Shown here: positions 20,901 to 28,591 of the stretch, piece by piece
How the letters are laid out: each line of letters opens with the position of its first letter
How positions within the stretch are numbered: the first letter of the stretch is position 1
Origin: an uncultured Tateyamaria sp.
GTDB taxonomy: Bacteria > Pseudomonadota > Alphaproteobacteria > Rhodobacterales > Rhodobacteraceae
Reading direction: 5' to 3'
Length of the DNA stretch: 64,000 nt
Assembly (NCBI GenBank): GCA_947501275.1
Contig: CANMVD010000003.1
Location: 62,001 to 126,000, forward strand
Made by a program: the position numbers and the translations under genes
The notes under the pieces: generated by a model
What the model was told of the DNA's origin: nothing
The model's database searches: none
Seen by the model: the letters and a program-made list of their open reading frames with translations, nothing else

Positions 20901-21038
20901 CGCGCCCTTGATATGCGCGCCAAGTCCGACCTTAACTGTCTGCGGATCGGTGAAGAGGAATTCATGGCCGTCGTCGAAAATGATGCCGCCACGGCTTTCC
21001 GGCTTTTGCAGGTTGTCTCAGGCTATGTCAGCACCTGA
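17958..21038 (+). CDS. ABC-exporter-like protein with degenerate ATPase motifs and C-terminal cyclic-nucleotide-binding domain
   Basis: The product is about 1026 residues in one frame. Residues 30-330 are a type-I exporter transmembrane domain. An ABC-like half-domain follows (residues 370-470, with a Q-loop-like ILFQGSFGDNVMMP), then about 230 extra residues, then the second half-domain (to about 870), and finally a cNMP/Crp-type domain (about 892-1020). Every nucleotide-handling motif is altered: the Walker A position reads GITAPNDEDRRALA with no GKS/T (about 403-416), the signature is LGGANLPALF, Walker B is VVVLDSVMASFDA with Ser for Glu, and no switch histidine is seen. The start is uncertain (TTG 17958, TTG 17973 or GTG 17979). 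ATP hydrolysis looks impossible; a signal-gated membrane or scaffold role is inferred. Confidence 0.82.
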   Translation: MCNTALLVSPAGGARCANNSDFWTGLIERTLFAFIWAYSKRDQLILLVVTLALFPLLYFTLELPKRIINEAIGSGSPVIDVYGYEMTQIGYLGLLCGGFLLAVLCHGLLKMRINTMKGVLAERLLRRFRYTLIARILRFPQPYFERTSQGELVSMVTAESEPMGGLMGDAVAQPVLQAGQMLTILGFLFFQSVAFGIAACALIPLQAWLIPKLQRQINLLNKKRVVQVRALAAEIGEAAAGAGTLRKHGGWRYRMAMIGDRLGRLYAIRFEIYQKKFFMKFINNFITQLTPFFFFSIGGYLVIQGEVTLGALVAALAAYKDLSSPWKELLAYYNQSADMSLRWDTITERFAPAGMIDDALFYGDPGTVPHLTGDIVLDQVTVRDADGNAVLEDITATLPQGQLIGITAPNDEDRRALAEVLTRETLATSGTVSVGGTDIRTLHQAVIAKRIGHANSRPILFQGSFGDNVMMPVRFAPLGAPSTDDAIREATRTGNSTDALGAEWLDPAIAGVASPEDLRRWWSDLIEGIGSRDALIRRAMDQCFDAADHPELSAALIALRPKVAEALKAAGLERTVHRFDFDTYNPSLPATDNLLFATPKIEITPEVLTDKVGFLRRLQDMGLGNDLELLTREMIEMLRQIFGATGADHPLFRRVGLDPAVYEAALELVARKPQRSEMSDAELALLFTIPAKITAEQVGPSFPVGVAGQILAMRRGHGQTLREEMSDLYAPITPDGHIAGLSVLENALYGKVSDAGGTKIEDLRRVVADVLMAEGAASLVLELVFEVPVALGGANLPALFAEPLSISRATIKRPDVVVLDSVMASFDANAQEALFSNLRHLLPDATLIYLKGGFEDEGVFDQHFEIQQGRMVGAEGARAGADSDVGADLARKLEALSRTPLFAGLKRKQLRLLAFGARWYTAHPGEYVFHKNDDPTDGAYMVIEGEADLVLPAEDGGDERLIATVGAGALVGELGLIRGEPRALDMRAKSDLNCLRIGEEEFMAVVENDAATAFRLLQVVSGYVST

Positions 21039-22514
21039 CGCTTTGGCATAGTGTGCCGCGCCCTGCCCGGCTTGCCGTCCAAATACAGCACCCGAGGTCA
21101 GGCCCGATCCGCCCGGGTAACCGTTGTAAAACACACCTCCCACCAGCTCGCCACAGGCAAACAGCCCCTCGATCGCGCGGTCTTGCGTGTCCAGAACTGC
21201 GCCCGCGTCATTCACCTTGAGACCGCCATAGGTAAAGGTGATCCCACCCGTCACGGGGTATGCGCGAAATGGGCCTTGGTTGATTTTCTGGGCCCAGTTC
21301 GACTTGGCCAGTGCCAACCCATCCGTCCCCTTGCCGTCGAGCACCGTTGGGTCAAACGGCACATCTTCGCGCACAGCGGCATTGTAAGCGGCAAGCGTGT
21401 CGCTTGCTGCGGCCTGATCCACGCCTTCCAACTGGGCTAGCAGCGCCTCGAGCGTATCGGCCTCAACATAATGCGCATCGTGGAAATGGTATTCGCCGTA
21501 AAGCAGGTCAAACACCTTTGCGTCAAAGATCTGCCATGCAAAATGGCCCGGCTGTTCCAACACCGCACGACCAAACTGCGCATAAGTGTAGTTGCGAAAG
21601 TTGATGCCCTCATCGACAAACCGCACCCCATCGGCATTCAACATCACCCCAAGGAAGTAACAGATCTTGCGGTAATTCTTGCGTTCCCCATGGGGGATCT
21701 CGAGATTTCCGTAATTGGCCATGTGCAGATCCATGGGCGTGGCGTGACAGCCGCCATAAAGCCCGTAATCCTGCGCCCCAACCTGTTGCGCCATGACCAA
21801 CCCGTCACCGGTGTTCAAGGGCGTGCCACGTACCTTGGCCTTGGCCCAGTCGGCCCCGATGTATTTGGCGCGCAGATCGTCATTGGCTTCAAACCCACCG
21901 CAGGCAAGGATCACAGCATCCGCCATCACCGCCTTGTCGCCGACATGGACGCCCGCAACGCGCCCGCCCTCTTGAATCAAACCGGTCACGGCACTGTCAT
22001 AGCGGATAACACCTCCAAGACGTTCAAAGGCTGCCAGTTCCATGTCAAACAGGCCCACGCCTTCGTTCTCGGCGGCCAGCGTCAGCCCGCCCCAAAACAC
22101 GTGACGCCCATCTTTTTCGAAACTTTGGCGGCTGTAGATTGGTTCAAACTTCACGTCATGGGTCGCCAGCCACTGCATCGTCGCGCCCGAGCGGGCAATC
22201 AGTTTGTCCTGTTCTGGGGACAAAGGTCGCCCGTCGTTAAAGCCTAACAGGTCGGACGCAAATTTTGCCTGCGTGTAACTGCCGAAATCCGTATGCGGCA
22301 GGCGCGCATCATCGGGATTGCGCAGCAGTTTTTCAAACGACTCACCGCTATCATAGGCAAACCGCATCGCACCTGCCGTGTATTTGGTATTGCCCCCAGC
22401 CAGATCCCGGCCGCCCTTTTCCAGCATCAGTACCTGCGCTCCGCTCTCAAGGGCTGCAATCCCTGCGCACAGGGCGGCGTTGCCGGATCCAACGATAACA
22501 ACTTGCTTTGACAT
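21018..22514 (-). CDS. tcuA: FAD-dependent tricarballylate dehydrogenase-like flavoprotein
   Basis: The 498-residue product is of the fumarate-reductase / tricarballylate dehydrogenase (TcuA) family. A dinucleotide motif VVIVGSGNAALCAGIAALE begins at residue 5. FAD-capping and catalytic regions follow, such as LEKGGRDLAGGNTKYTAG, and the C-terminal GLFACGELVGGVFYNGYPGGSG block. The start at 22514 has AAGGAGG 6 bases upstream; the frame is open much further but only as a shadow of the GntR gene. It overlaps the ABC-like gene tail to tail by 21 bases and is divergent from its likely GntR regulator. The usual TcuB and TcuC partners are absent; an AbrB-type permease is nearby instead. The substrate is probably a tri- or dicarboxylate. 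Confidence 0.82.
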   Translation of the reverse strand: MSKQVVIVGSGNAALCAGIAALESGAQVLMLEKGGRDLAGGNTKYTAGAMRFAYDSGESFEKLLRNPDDARLPHTDFGSYTQAKFASDLLGFNDGRPLSPEQDKLIARSGATMQWLATHDVKFEPIYSRQSFEKDGRHVFWGGLTLAAENEGVGLFDMELAAFERLGGVIRYDSAVTGLIQEGGRVAGVHVGDKAVMADAVILACGGFEANDDLRAKYIGADWAKAKVRGTPLNTGDGLVMAQQVGAQDYGLYGGCHATPMDLHMANYGNLEIPHGERKNYRKICYFLGVMLNADGVRFVDEGINFRNYTYAQFGRAVLEQPGHFAWQIFDAKVFDLLYGEYHFHDAHYVEADTLEALLAQLEGVDQAAASDTLAAYNAAVREDVPFDPTVLDGKGTDGLALAKSNWAQKINQGPFRAYPVTGGITFTYGGLKVNDAGAVLDTQDRAIEGLFACGELVGGVFYNGYPGGSGLTSGAVFGRQAGQGAAHYAKASGADIA

Positions 22515-22541
22515 CTCGGGCCTCCTTGAGTAGCTTCTGTT

Positions 22542-22561
22542 TTGTATCCAGCCGTATACAA
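22542..22561. promoter_or_regulatory. GntR-type operator in tcuA/GntR divergent promoter
   Basis: TTGTAT (22542-22547) and ATACAA (22556-22561) form an inverted repeat. The right half, CCGTATACAA (22552-22561), matches TTGTATACAA at 8 of 10 positions. It sits 27 bases before the tcuA start and 16 before the GntR start, where it could control both. Confidence 0.55.
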
Positions 22562-22577
22562 TTTGGAAAGAGGCGAA

Positions 22578-23213
22578 ATGACATCTCGTGACATGTCGCA
22601 AGGCGAAGCTGCTTACGCACGCTTGCTCAATGCCATCCGCGCCGGAGAGTTCCAGCCCGGTGACCGCCTGCGCGAGGTCGAGGTCGCAGCGCAGTTCAAC
22701 CTGTCTCGAACACCAGTGCGAGAGGCCCTGCGCAAATTGGAATCCGACGGAATTGTCGAACACCGCCCGCGTCTTGGGGCGGTGATCCGGCGACTGAGCC
22801 ATGGCGAGCTTGTCGCGCTGTACGAAATGCGCATCGTGTTGGAGCGCACGGCGGCGGAAATGGCTGCCAAACATGCCGCCGAAGCAGAGATCGACGCGCT
22901 GTCGGATATCAACAAGGCGTTGGCCAGCAGTGATCCAAGCGGTGCTGCAGCCCTCAACCAAGACTTTCACCGTGGCATCTATCTTGCTGCACGCAATGGA
23001 TTTTTGCTGGAGTCCGCCCGCGCACTCAACAACGCACTGATGTTGATGGGGCCGACAACGCTGGACGATGCCGACCGGATCAAAACGGTCAGCGCGCAGC
23101 ATCAAGATATCCTAGATGCCATCGCCGAGGGCGACACCAAAGGTGCAGGCGACGCCGCTGCAGCGCATTTGCAAACCTCTTTGCGCCACCGGCTCAGGGT
23201 GTCGCGGGAATGA
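22578..23213 (+). CDS. GntR/FCD-family transcriptional regulator
   Basis: The 211-residue product from the ATG at 22578 (AAAGAGG at 22567-22573) has a winged helix at residues 10-75 (VAAQFNLSRTPVREALRKLESDG) and a C-terminal FCD domain with its conserved acidic/His pattern (DFHRGIY). It is divergent from the tcuA-like gene and overlaps the AbrB-type permease by ATGA. Two TTGTATACAA-like sites, one in this promoter and one at 25454 before the hydroxyacid dehydrogenase operon, make it the likely local regulator of all these genes. Confidence 0.9.
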   Translation: MTSRDMSQGEAAYARLLNAIRAGEFQPGDRLREVEVAAQFNLSRTPVREALRKLESDGIVEHRPRLGAVIRRLSHGELVALYEMRIVLERTAAEMAAKHAAEAEIDALSDINKALASSDPSGAAALNQDFHRGIYLAARNGFLLESARALNNALMLMGPTTLDDADRIKTVSAQHQDILDAIAEGDTKGAGDAAAAHLQTSLRHRLRVSRE

Positions 23214-24238
23214 ACCGGACCAACATCGGGATCATCGCGCAAACCTTTGGTATTGCGGGGATCGGTGTAGCCGTCTTCCTGTATTTTGATCTGCCACTAC
23301 CATGGCTTCTGGGGCCGATCATCGCCTGCCTCGCAACCGCCTTGTGCGGGATCAAACTCATGGGGATCAAGGCGCTGAACGACGCGATGCGCACCATTCT
23401 CGGTGTGGCAGTGGGTGCAACATTCACCCCCGTAATCCTGCTGTCGATGCTGACCATGTGGCCGACGCTGGCCATGATCCCAGTGATGACATTCCTGATC
23501 GGGATGATCGGGGTGCCCTACTTCCGGCGCATATGGGGTTATGACTTTGCAACCGCCTACTACGCTGCTATGCCCGGCGGCTTGCAGGACATGCTGATCT
23601 TTGGCCAAGAGGCCGGAGGCAATCCGCGCAGCCTGTCCCTGATCCACGCGACACGGGTGATGGTGATCGTGGTGGCGTTGCCGTTTATCCTGCAAGGGTT
23701 TTGGGGCGCTGATCTGTCCAATCCCCCGGGCGCACCTGCCACCAGCATTGCCCCGGGGCAGATCGCGCTCATGGTCGCTTGCGCGCTTGTCGGCTGGCAA
23801 GGTGCGCGTGCCATTGGCATGTTCGGCGCCTCCATCCTCGGCCCGCTGATCGTTGCCGCGATCTGCGCCATGACCGGGCTGTTGCAACACCGCCCCCCGG
23901 TCGAAGCGATTTATGCCGCGCAGTTTTTCATCGGCCTCACAGTCGGTGCACAATATGCCGGGGTCACCATGGTCGAAGTGCGCCGCGATTTGGTGGCCGG
24001 TTTGGGGCTGTGTGTGATCCTGTTTGTGCTAACGGTGATCTTTGTCGAAATCGTCTACGGCTTTGGCCTTGCGCCGGGGATGGAGGCGCTGCTGGCCTTT
24101 GCACCCGGCGGTCAGGCGGAACTGACTGTATTGGCGCTGATCGTGGGAGCAGACGTGGCTTTTGTGATCGCGCACCACGTCCTGCGGATCTTTGTTGTAA
24201 TTCTTGGCGCACCCGTCTTTGCGCGGATGTTCAGGTAA
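23210..24238 (+). CDS. AbrB-family membrane permease
   Basis: The 342-residue integral membrane protein is of the AbrB / ammonia-monooxygenase-regulator family, which contains two repeated membrane halves. The first repeat is seen around LPLPWLLGPIIACL and the second around FGASILGPLIVAAI; GLQDMLIFGQEAGG and APGGQAELTVLALIVGAD are the paired loop motifs. About nine or ten membrane spans are expected. Its substrate is not established for the family. Being co-translated with the GntR regulator of a tricarballylate-dehydrogenase-like enzyme, it may move a carboxylate. It meets the hydroxyacid dehydrogenase tail to tail with an 8-base overlap. Confidence 0.85.
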   Translation: MNRTNIGIIAQTFGIAGIGVAVFLYFDLPLPWLLGPIIACLATALCGIKLMGIKALNDAMRTILGVAVGATFTPVILLSMLTMWPTLAMIPVMTFLIGMIGVPYFRRIWGYDFATAYYAAMPGGLQDMLIFGQEAGGNPRSLSLIHATRVMVIVVALPFILQGFWGADLSNPPGAPATSIAPGQIALMVACALVGWQGARAIGMFGASILGPLIVAAICAMTGLLQHRPPVEAIYAAQFFIGLTVGAQYAGVTMVEVRRDLVAGLGLCVILFVLTVIFVEIVYGFGLAPGMEALLAFAPGGQAELTVLALIVGADVAFVIAHHVLRIFVVILGAPVFARMFR

Positions 24239-25196
24239 CGTCCGGGTTGATCACGTGGATCGGCGCGCCTTCGTCGAACGCGTTCACTTGGTCGAATATG
24301 TCACTGAATTGCAAATTAAATTCGTCCTCGGTCACGTATCCGATATGGGGCGTTGCGATGACATTGGGATGGGTCAGCAACACGTTGTCCACATCCCGCA
24401 TCGGCTCGGTATCAAACACATCAACGGCCGCATGAATACGCCCGCGGGCTATTTCAGCCTCCAGCACACCGGGCGCGATCAAGCCAGACCGCGACGTGTT
24501 TACCAACAGGCTGCGCGGTGCCATCGCGGCCAAGTCGGCAGCCGTCACGATGCCGCGCGTTTCGGGCTTCAGACGCACATGCAGGCTGACAATGTCCGAT
24601 GTGGCAAAGAACGCCTCCCGGCTCTCGGCAACCTGCACACCATCCGCTTCAGCGCGCGCACGGCCCGCCTCGGACGCCCACCATTGCACATTCATTCCCA
24701 ACGCAGCTGCATACCCGGCCACCGCGCCGGCAATCCGGCCATAGCCATAAAGACCCAAGGTACGGCCCCGCAATGTGCGCCCTACCCCCATTTGCCAATT
24801 ACCGGCACGCATCGACGCCACCTGCGCCGGGATCTGACGATAGCTGGCCAAAATCAGCGCCAATGTCATCTCGGCCGCGGCGTATGAGGGCGTGCCGCCA
24901 TGCATGTTCGAACACAGCATAACGCCGTTGCGGCTGCAGGCGTCCACATCGACATGAGGGTACACACTGCGCTGAGATATCAGGCGCAACTTAGGTAGAC
25001 GATCCAGCAAATCCGCACCAATCTTGGTACGCTCGCGAAACAGCACTAAACACTCTGCTTCGGCCACACGGGCCGCCAGCGCTGCGGGATCGGGTTCGTG
25101 ATCCGTCCAAACGGTGACTTCGTGCCCAGACAGTTTTTCAAAACACGGCAAGCCGCGCAGCGTGTCAAACCAATCGTCCAGAATGTGAACCTTCAC
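24231..25196 (-). CDS. D-2-hydroxyacid dehydrogenase family protein
   Basis: The 321-residue product is an NAD-dependent D-isomer 2-hydroxyacid dehydrogenase. The Rossmann motif is LGLYGYGRIAGAVAGYA near residue 147; the conserved substrate Arg lies in LLVNTSRSGL, the Glu in VFDTEPM, and the catalytic His in TPHIGY. The LNTSR region and the Thr-Pro-His-Ile-Gly-Tyr ending are typical of phosphoglycerate-dehydrogenase-like members. It begins with GTG at 25196, overlapping the 79-residue upstream gene, so the two form an operon behind the operator at 25454. Role: interconversion of a 2-oxoacid and a 2-hydroxyacid, probably in the same carboxylate pathway. Confidence 0.9.
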   Translation of the reverse strand: MKVHILDDWFDTLRGLPCFEKLSGHEVTVWTDHEPDPAALAARVAEAECLVLFRERTKIGADLLDRLPKLRLISQRSVYPHVDVDACSRNGVMLCSNMHGGTPSYAAAEMTLALILASYRQIPAQVASMRAGNWQMGVGRTLRGRTLGLYGYGRIAGAVAGYAAALGMNVQWWASEAGRARAEADGVQVAESREAFFATSDIVSLHVRLKPETRGIVTAADLAAMAPRSLLVNTSRSGLIAPGVLEAEIARGRIHAAVDVFDTEPMRDVDNVLLTHPNVIATPHIGYVTEDEFNLQFSDIFDQVNAFDEGAPIHVINPDVT

Positions 25197-25432
25197 CGGC
25201 TTTCGATCCGCGACTGGGGCGTTGGCATACGCGGCGTCGGAACAAATACGGATGCGTCCAGTTGTGCCAAGGCGCTTGTGACCCTTTGGCGTTCTTCAAG
25301 CAGGTGATTGAACTGCGCATCACAACCCGAAATCGGCGTGGGATAGGCACGGATCTCTGACACCAAGAGCCGTAGGGCGGTGCTCAGCTCGGCCCGCGCA
25401 ACCGTCATACAATCAGAATAGCTGTCCTGCAT
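25193..25432 (-). CDS. 79-residue protein of unknown function, coupled to hydroxyacid dehydrogenase
   Basis: The ATG at 25432 is preceded by AAGGAGTG at the right spacing, so this small gene is well supported; the longer frame reading back to 25474 lacks a site. The product is soluble and largely helical up to about residue 57 (ELSTALRLLVSEIRAY, then FNHLLEERQRVTSALAQ), ending in a Pro/Arg-rich tail. No domain is recognised. It overlaps the dehydrogenase start by GTGA. It might be a small partner of that enzyme, but this is only positional inference. Confidence 0.72.
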   Translation of the reverse strand: MQDSYSDCMTVARAELSTALRLLVSEIRAYPTPISGCDAQFNHLLEERQRVTSALAQLDASVFVPTPRMPTPQSRIESR

Positions 25433-25453
25433 GAAACACTCCTTCGACAGATT

Positions 25454-25463
25454 TTGTATACAA
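25454..25463. promoter_or_regulatory. Perfect palindrome TTGTATACAA, GntR-type operator
   Basis: TTGTATACAA at 25454-25463 is a perfect 10-bp palindrome 22 bases upstream of the 79-residue gene, between it and the divergent binding-protein gene at 25649. Related sites precede the GntR genes at 13209 and 22578. It is the best match to the inferred operator in the window. Confidence 0.6.
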
Positions 25464-25648
25464 TTGCATACCAAAGTGAAGAACTGTTGGCAAGAATAGG
25501 AATCATTGCTGATCGAAGACTTGGGAAACCGCGCAATGGTGGAAAACTACACTTTTAAATCATTGTGTTCCGTCAGATGCCGCCTAACGCATTGCCAAAC
25601 GCGCCCAAGTAGAAAACACTCCCCCCAATCACCAACCGGGAGACTCTC

Positions 25649-27226
25649 ATGAAATTCACAACCGCACTGTCGGCTGCCCTTTTGCTGTCGAGCACCGCAA
25701 TGGTCAGCGCCGAAACGCTCAAATGGGCGCGCGCAGGGGATGCACTGACGCTTGATCCACATGCCCAGAACGAGGGGCCAACGCACACCATTCGCCACCA
25801 GATGTACGAACCGCTCATCATCCGCGATGTGACAGGTGCATTTGAACCTGCGCTGGCCACCGAATGGGCACCGTCCGCCGATGATCCAAATGTCTGGATC
25901 TTCTATCTGCGCAAAGGCGTGAAGTTCCACGACGGGGCAGATTTCAACGCCGAGGACGTGGTCTTTAGCTTTGAGCGCGCAAAGCAGCCCAACTCGGACA
26001 TGAAGGAATTGATCGGCTCCATCACCGAAGTGCGTGCCGTCGATGACTATACCATCGAAATCGTGACAGATGGGCCCAACCCGATCCTGCCCTCCAATCT
26101 CACGAACCTCTACATGATGGACAAGGGCTGGACCGAAGCGAACAACACCGTGAACGTGCAGGATTTTGAGGGCGGCGAAATCACATATGCCACCACCAAC
26201 GTCAACGGCACAGGGCCTTATACGCTGACCAGCCGCGAACCCGATGTGAAAACCGTCATGACGCGCAACGAAGACTACTGGGGCCGCGACCAATTCCCCA
26301 TGGAAGTCAGCGAAATCGTCTACACCCCCATCCAGAATGCCGCGACCCGCGTCGCGGCCATGTTGTCGGGTGAAGTGAACTTTCTCCAGGATATGCCGGT
26401 GCAGGATCTGGATCGGGTGAATTCTGCAGAAGGGCTGACGGTCAAGCAAGCACCGCAAAACCGGGTGATCTTCTTCGGGATGAACCAGGGCGCAGACGAT
26501 CTTGAGGCCGACAATATCGATGGCAAGAACCCGTTGGCTGACGTGCGTGTACGCAAGGCGATGTCCATGGCCATCAACCGTGACGCAATCCGTCAGGTGG
26601 TGATGCGCGGCCAATCCGAGCCTGCGGGCATGATCGCGCCACCCTTTGTCAACGGCTGGACCGCCGAGATGGACGGCGAATCAAGCACGGATATCGAAGG
26701 CGCCAAGGCTCTGATGGCCGAAGCGGGTTACGGCGATGGATTCTCCATCCGCCTCGACTGCCCCAACGACCGCTACATCAACGATGAAGCGATCTGTCAG
26801 GCAGCCGTGGGCATGCTGGGCCAGATCGGCGTGAACGTGAACCTTGATGCGATCCCCAAGGCTCAGCACTTCCCCAAGATCACCGATGGCAAGACCGACT
26901 TCTACATGCTGGGCTGGGGTGTTCCGACCTACGACTCCGAGTACATCTTCAACTTCCTTGTCCACGGACGGGAAAGCGATATCGGTACGTGGAACGGGAC
27001 AGGCTTTGACGACGATGCCACGGACGCCAAGATCAAGTCGCTGGCATCCAATACAGATCTCGCGGCACGCAACGCCGACATCGCAGCGATCTGGCGAACC
27101 ATTCAGGATGAGCAACTTTACATCCCCATCCACCACCAGGTGCTGAACTGGGGCATGGCCGAAGGTGTGGGGATCGAAGTCGACCCGGAAGACCAGCCCA
27201 AGGTCAAATACTTCACTATGAACTGA
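25649..27226 (+). CDS. Peptide/nickel-type ABC transporter substrate-binding protein (copy 1)
   Basis: The 525-residue periplasmic family 5 solute-binding protein opens with a signal peptide (MKFTTALSAALLLSSTAMVS, cleavage after SAE region). It has the family pattern: DALTLDPHAQNEG, the EPALATEW block, LRKGVKFHDGADFNAEDV, and a late DCPNDRYINDEAICQAA segment. GGGAG precedes the ATG. It is monocistronic, followed by a strong terminator, and has no permease next to it. It is clearly paralogous to the protein at 31294 (shared CPNDRY.NDEA.CQA region), and the permease/ATPase operon at 35319-39597 may serve both. The ligand is unknown; dipeptides, opines or glutathione are typical for the family. 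Confidence 0.92.
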   Translation: MKFTTALSAALLLSSTAMVSAETLKWARAGDALTLDPHAQNEGPTHTIRHQMYEPLIIRDVTGAFEPALATEWAPSADDPNVWIFYLRKGVKFHDGADFNAEDVVFSFERAKQPNSDMKELIGSITEVRAVDDYTIEIVTDGPNPILPSNLTNLYMMDKGWTEANNTVNVQDFEGGEITYATTNVNGTGPYTLTSREPDVKTVMTRNEDYWGRDQFPMEVSEIVYTPIQNAATRVAAMLSGEVNFLQDMPVQDLDRVNSAEGLTVKQAPQNRVIFFGMNQGADDLEADNIDGKNPLADVRVRKAMSMAINRDAIRQVVMRGQSEPAGMIAPPFVNGWTAEMDGESSTDIEGAKALMAEAGYGDGFSIRLDCPNDRYINDEAICQAAVGMLGQIGVNVNLDAIPKAQHFPKITDGKTDFYMLGWGVPTYDSEYIFNFLVHGRESDIGTWNGTGFDDDATDAKIKSLASNTDLAARNADIAAIWRTIQDEQLYIPIHHQVLNWGMAEGVGIEVDPEDQPKVKYFTMN

Positions 27227-27253
27227 TCCGCGTCACGCGCGACACTCGAGACA

Positions 27254-27281
27254 GGCGGCACCGTTTGGTGCCGCCTTTTTT
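27254..27281 (+). terminator. Rho-independent terminator
   Basis: GGCGGCACC (27254-27262) and GGTGCCGCC (27267-27275) form a perfect nine-pair stem with a GTTT loop, followed by six T residues. It ends the binding-protein transcript 27 bases after its stop codon. Confidence 0.93.
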
Positions 27282-27457
27282 GTGCCCGGTGACCTCCGTG
27301 GCGACCAAGCGGTTGCGATACGGCACCACCGAACACCGGCACTTGGCGGTGTCCAATCCTGCCGGGCCGGGCGACTTTCTGAAATGAGCGGCGCAGATCA
27401 AAGCCACCCGCATCTGGTGCGGGGTGTAAGAATTACCCCTTTGGAAAGATCCCGATT

Positions 27458-28468
27458 ATGAAAAGACGCACCTTCAACGTCATCAGTCTCGCAACCGTGT
27501 TGGCACCTCTGCCTCGCTTGTCGCTGTCCCAACAGCCCAAACCCGGATTTCCCGGCCACCAGATCGCAGAAATCAGAGACGGACGCCTCACCACAGCGCA
27601 TCGCGGCATGGCGACAACAGATACAGCCGTTGATGATGATACTCTGTTCCAAGCGGCGTCCTGTTCGAAAACCGTTGCGGCGCTGGCCGTCCTCACCTTG
27701 GTGCGGGATGGGCGTGTGGATCTCGATCAACCGGCAAACCGCCACCTCAAACGGTGGAAACTGACCGGACCACGCGGGGCGACGGCAACTGTCGCCGAAT
27801 TGATGTCGCATACAGCGGGCACGTCCGTCAGCGGTTTTGCCGGATATGGGCCGGACGCGGCTCTGCCAAGTTTGATGCACATTCTCAAAGGTCGCCCACC
27901 CGCCAATTCTGATGTCATACGCACGCACCGCAGGTTCTTTGGGCGCTACAGGTACAGCGGCGGTGGATACACTGCCTTGCAGGCCTTGATCGAAGACGTA
28001 ACCGGCACCGAATTTGCCACCTACACGACACAGCATGTGCTGAAGCCTGCCGGAGCAACCCGGGCGACATTCGATATCGAGCCGAGCTTACCCATTGCGC
28101 ATGGCCTTTACGACGATGGCCGCCCCCTGCCCGGCGGTTTCAAACGGCATCCCGAAAGCGCTGCGGCCGGGCTTTGGGCAACGGCGACGGATCTTGCAAA
28201 GATCATGCAGTCGGTGGTGCAGGCCCTGCACAGCGACCAAGGCGCACTGCTGCCCGCCACTCTCGCGCAGCGCATGATCACGCCCATGGGTGGGCAGTCC
28301 GGTCTCGGGCTCTTTGTGTATCCCGGCCCGATCATTGCGCATAGTGGACGCAACGACGGGTTTGACTCCGTTATGACGGCAGATCTTACGACGGGACGCA
28401 TCCGCACGGCTCTGACAAACCAAAACGGTGCGATTGACAGCTTTATCAACAAGGTGACGACAAATTGA
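27458..28468 (+). CDS. Serine hydrolase, beta-lactamase class C / esterase family
   Basis: The 336-residue product is a penicillin-binding-protein-like serine hydrolase. The catalytic SxxK motif appears as SCSK (near residue 69), the second-motif tyrosine in RYSGGGYTALQ, and the third motif as HSGRNDGF (HxG in place of KTG, usual for esterase-like members). A short N-terminal leader (MKRRTFNVISLATVLAPLP) suggests export. It could be an esterase, a D-aminopeptidase or a peptidoglycan-related enzyme; sequence alone does not decide. It stands between the first binding protein and the AraC regulator, same strand, with no evident operon link to the former because of the terminator. Confidence 0.85.
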   Translation: MKRRTFNVISLATVLAPLPRLSLSQQPKPGFPGHQIAEIRDGRLTTAHRGMATTDTAVDDDTLFQAASCSKTVAALAVLTLVRDGRVDLDQPANRHLKRWKLTGPRGATATVAELMSHTAGTSVSGFAGYGPDAALPSLMHILKGRPPANSDVIRTHRRFFGRYRYSGGGYTALQALIEDVTGTEFATYTTQHVLKPAGATRATFDIEPSLPIAHGLYDDGRPLPGGFKRHPESAAAGLWATATDLAKIMQSVVQALHSDQGALLPATLAQRMITPMGGQSGLGLFVYPGPIIAHSGRNDGFDSVMTADLTTGRIRTALTNQNGAIDSFINKVTTN

Positions 28469-28591
28469 TCCGATTGCACCGCTGCGGCACGAACAGTCCG
28501 GCCGGGCCACACTCGGCTGCAAAAAAAGGGTATTCAGATTTCATTGCATTGCTCCTCTGGCGTGCATCGGCTGTTTGGGACAACGAGAGAC

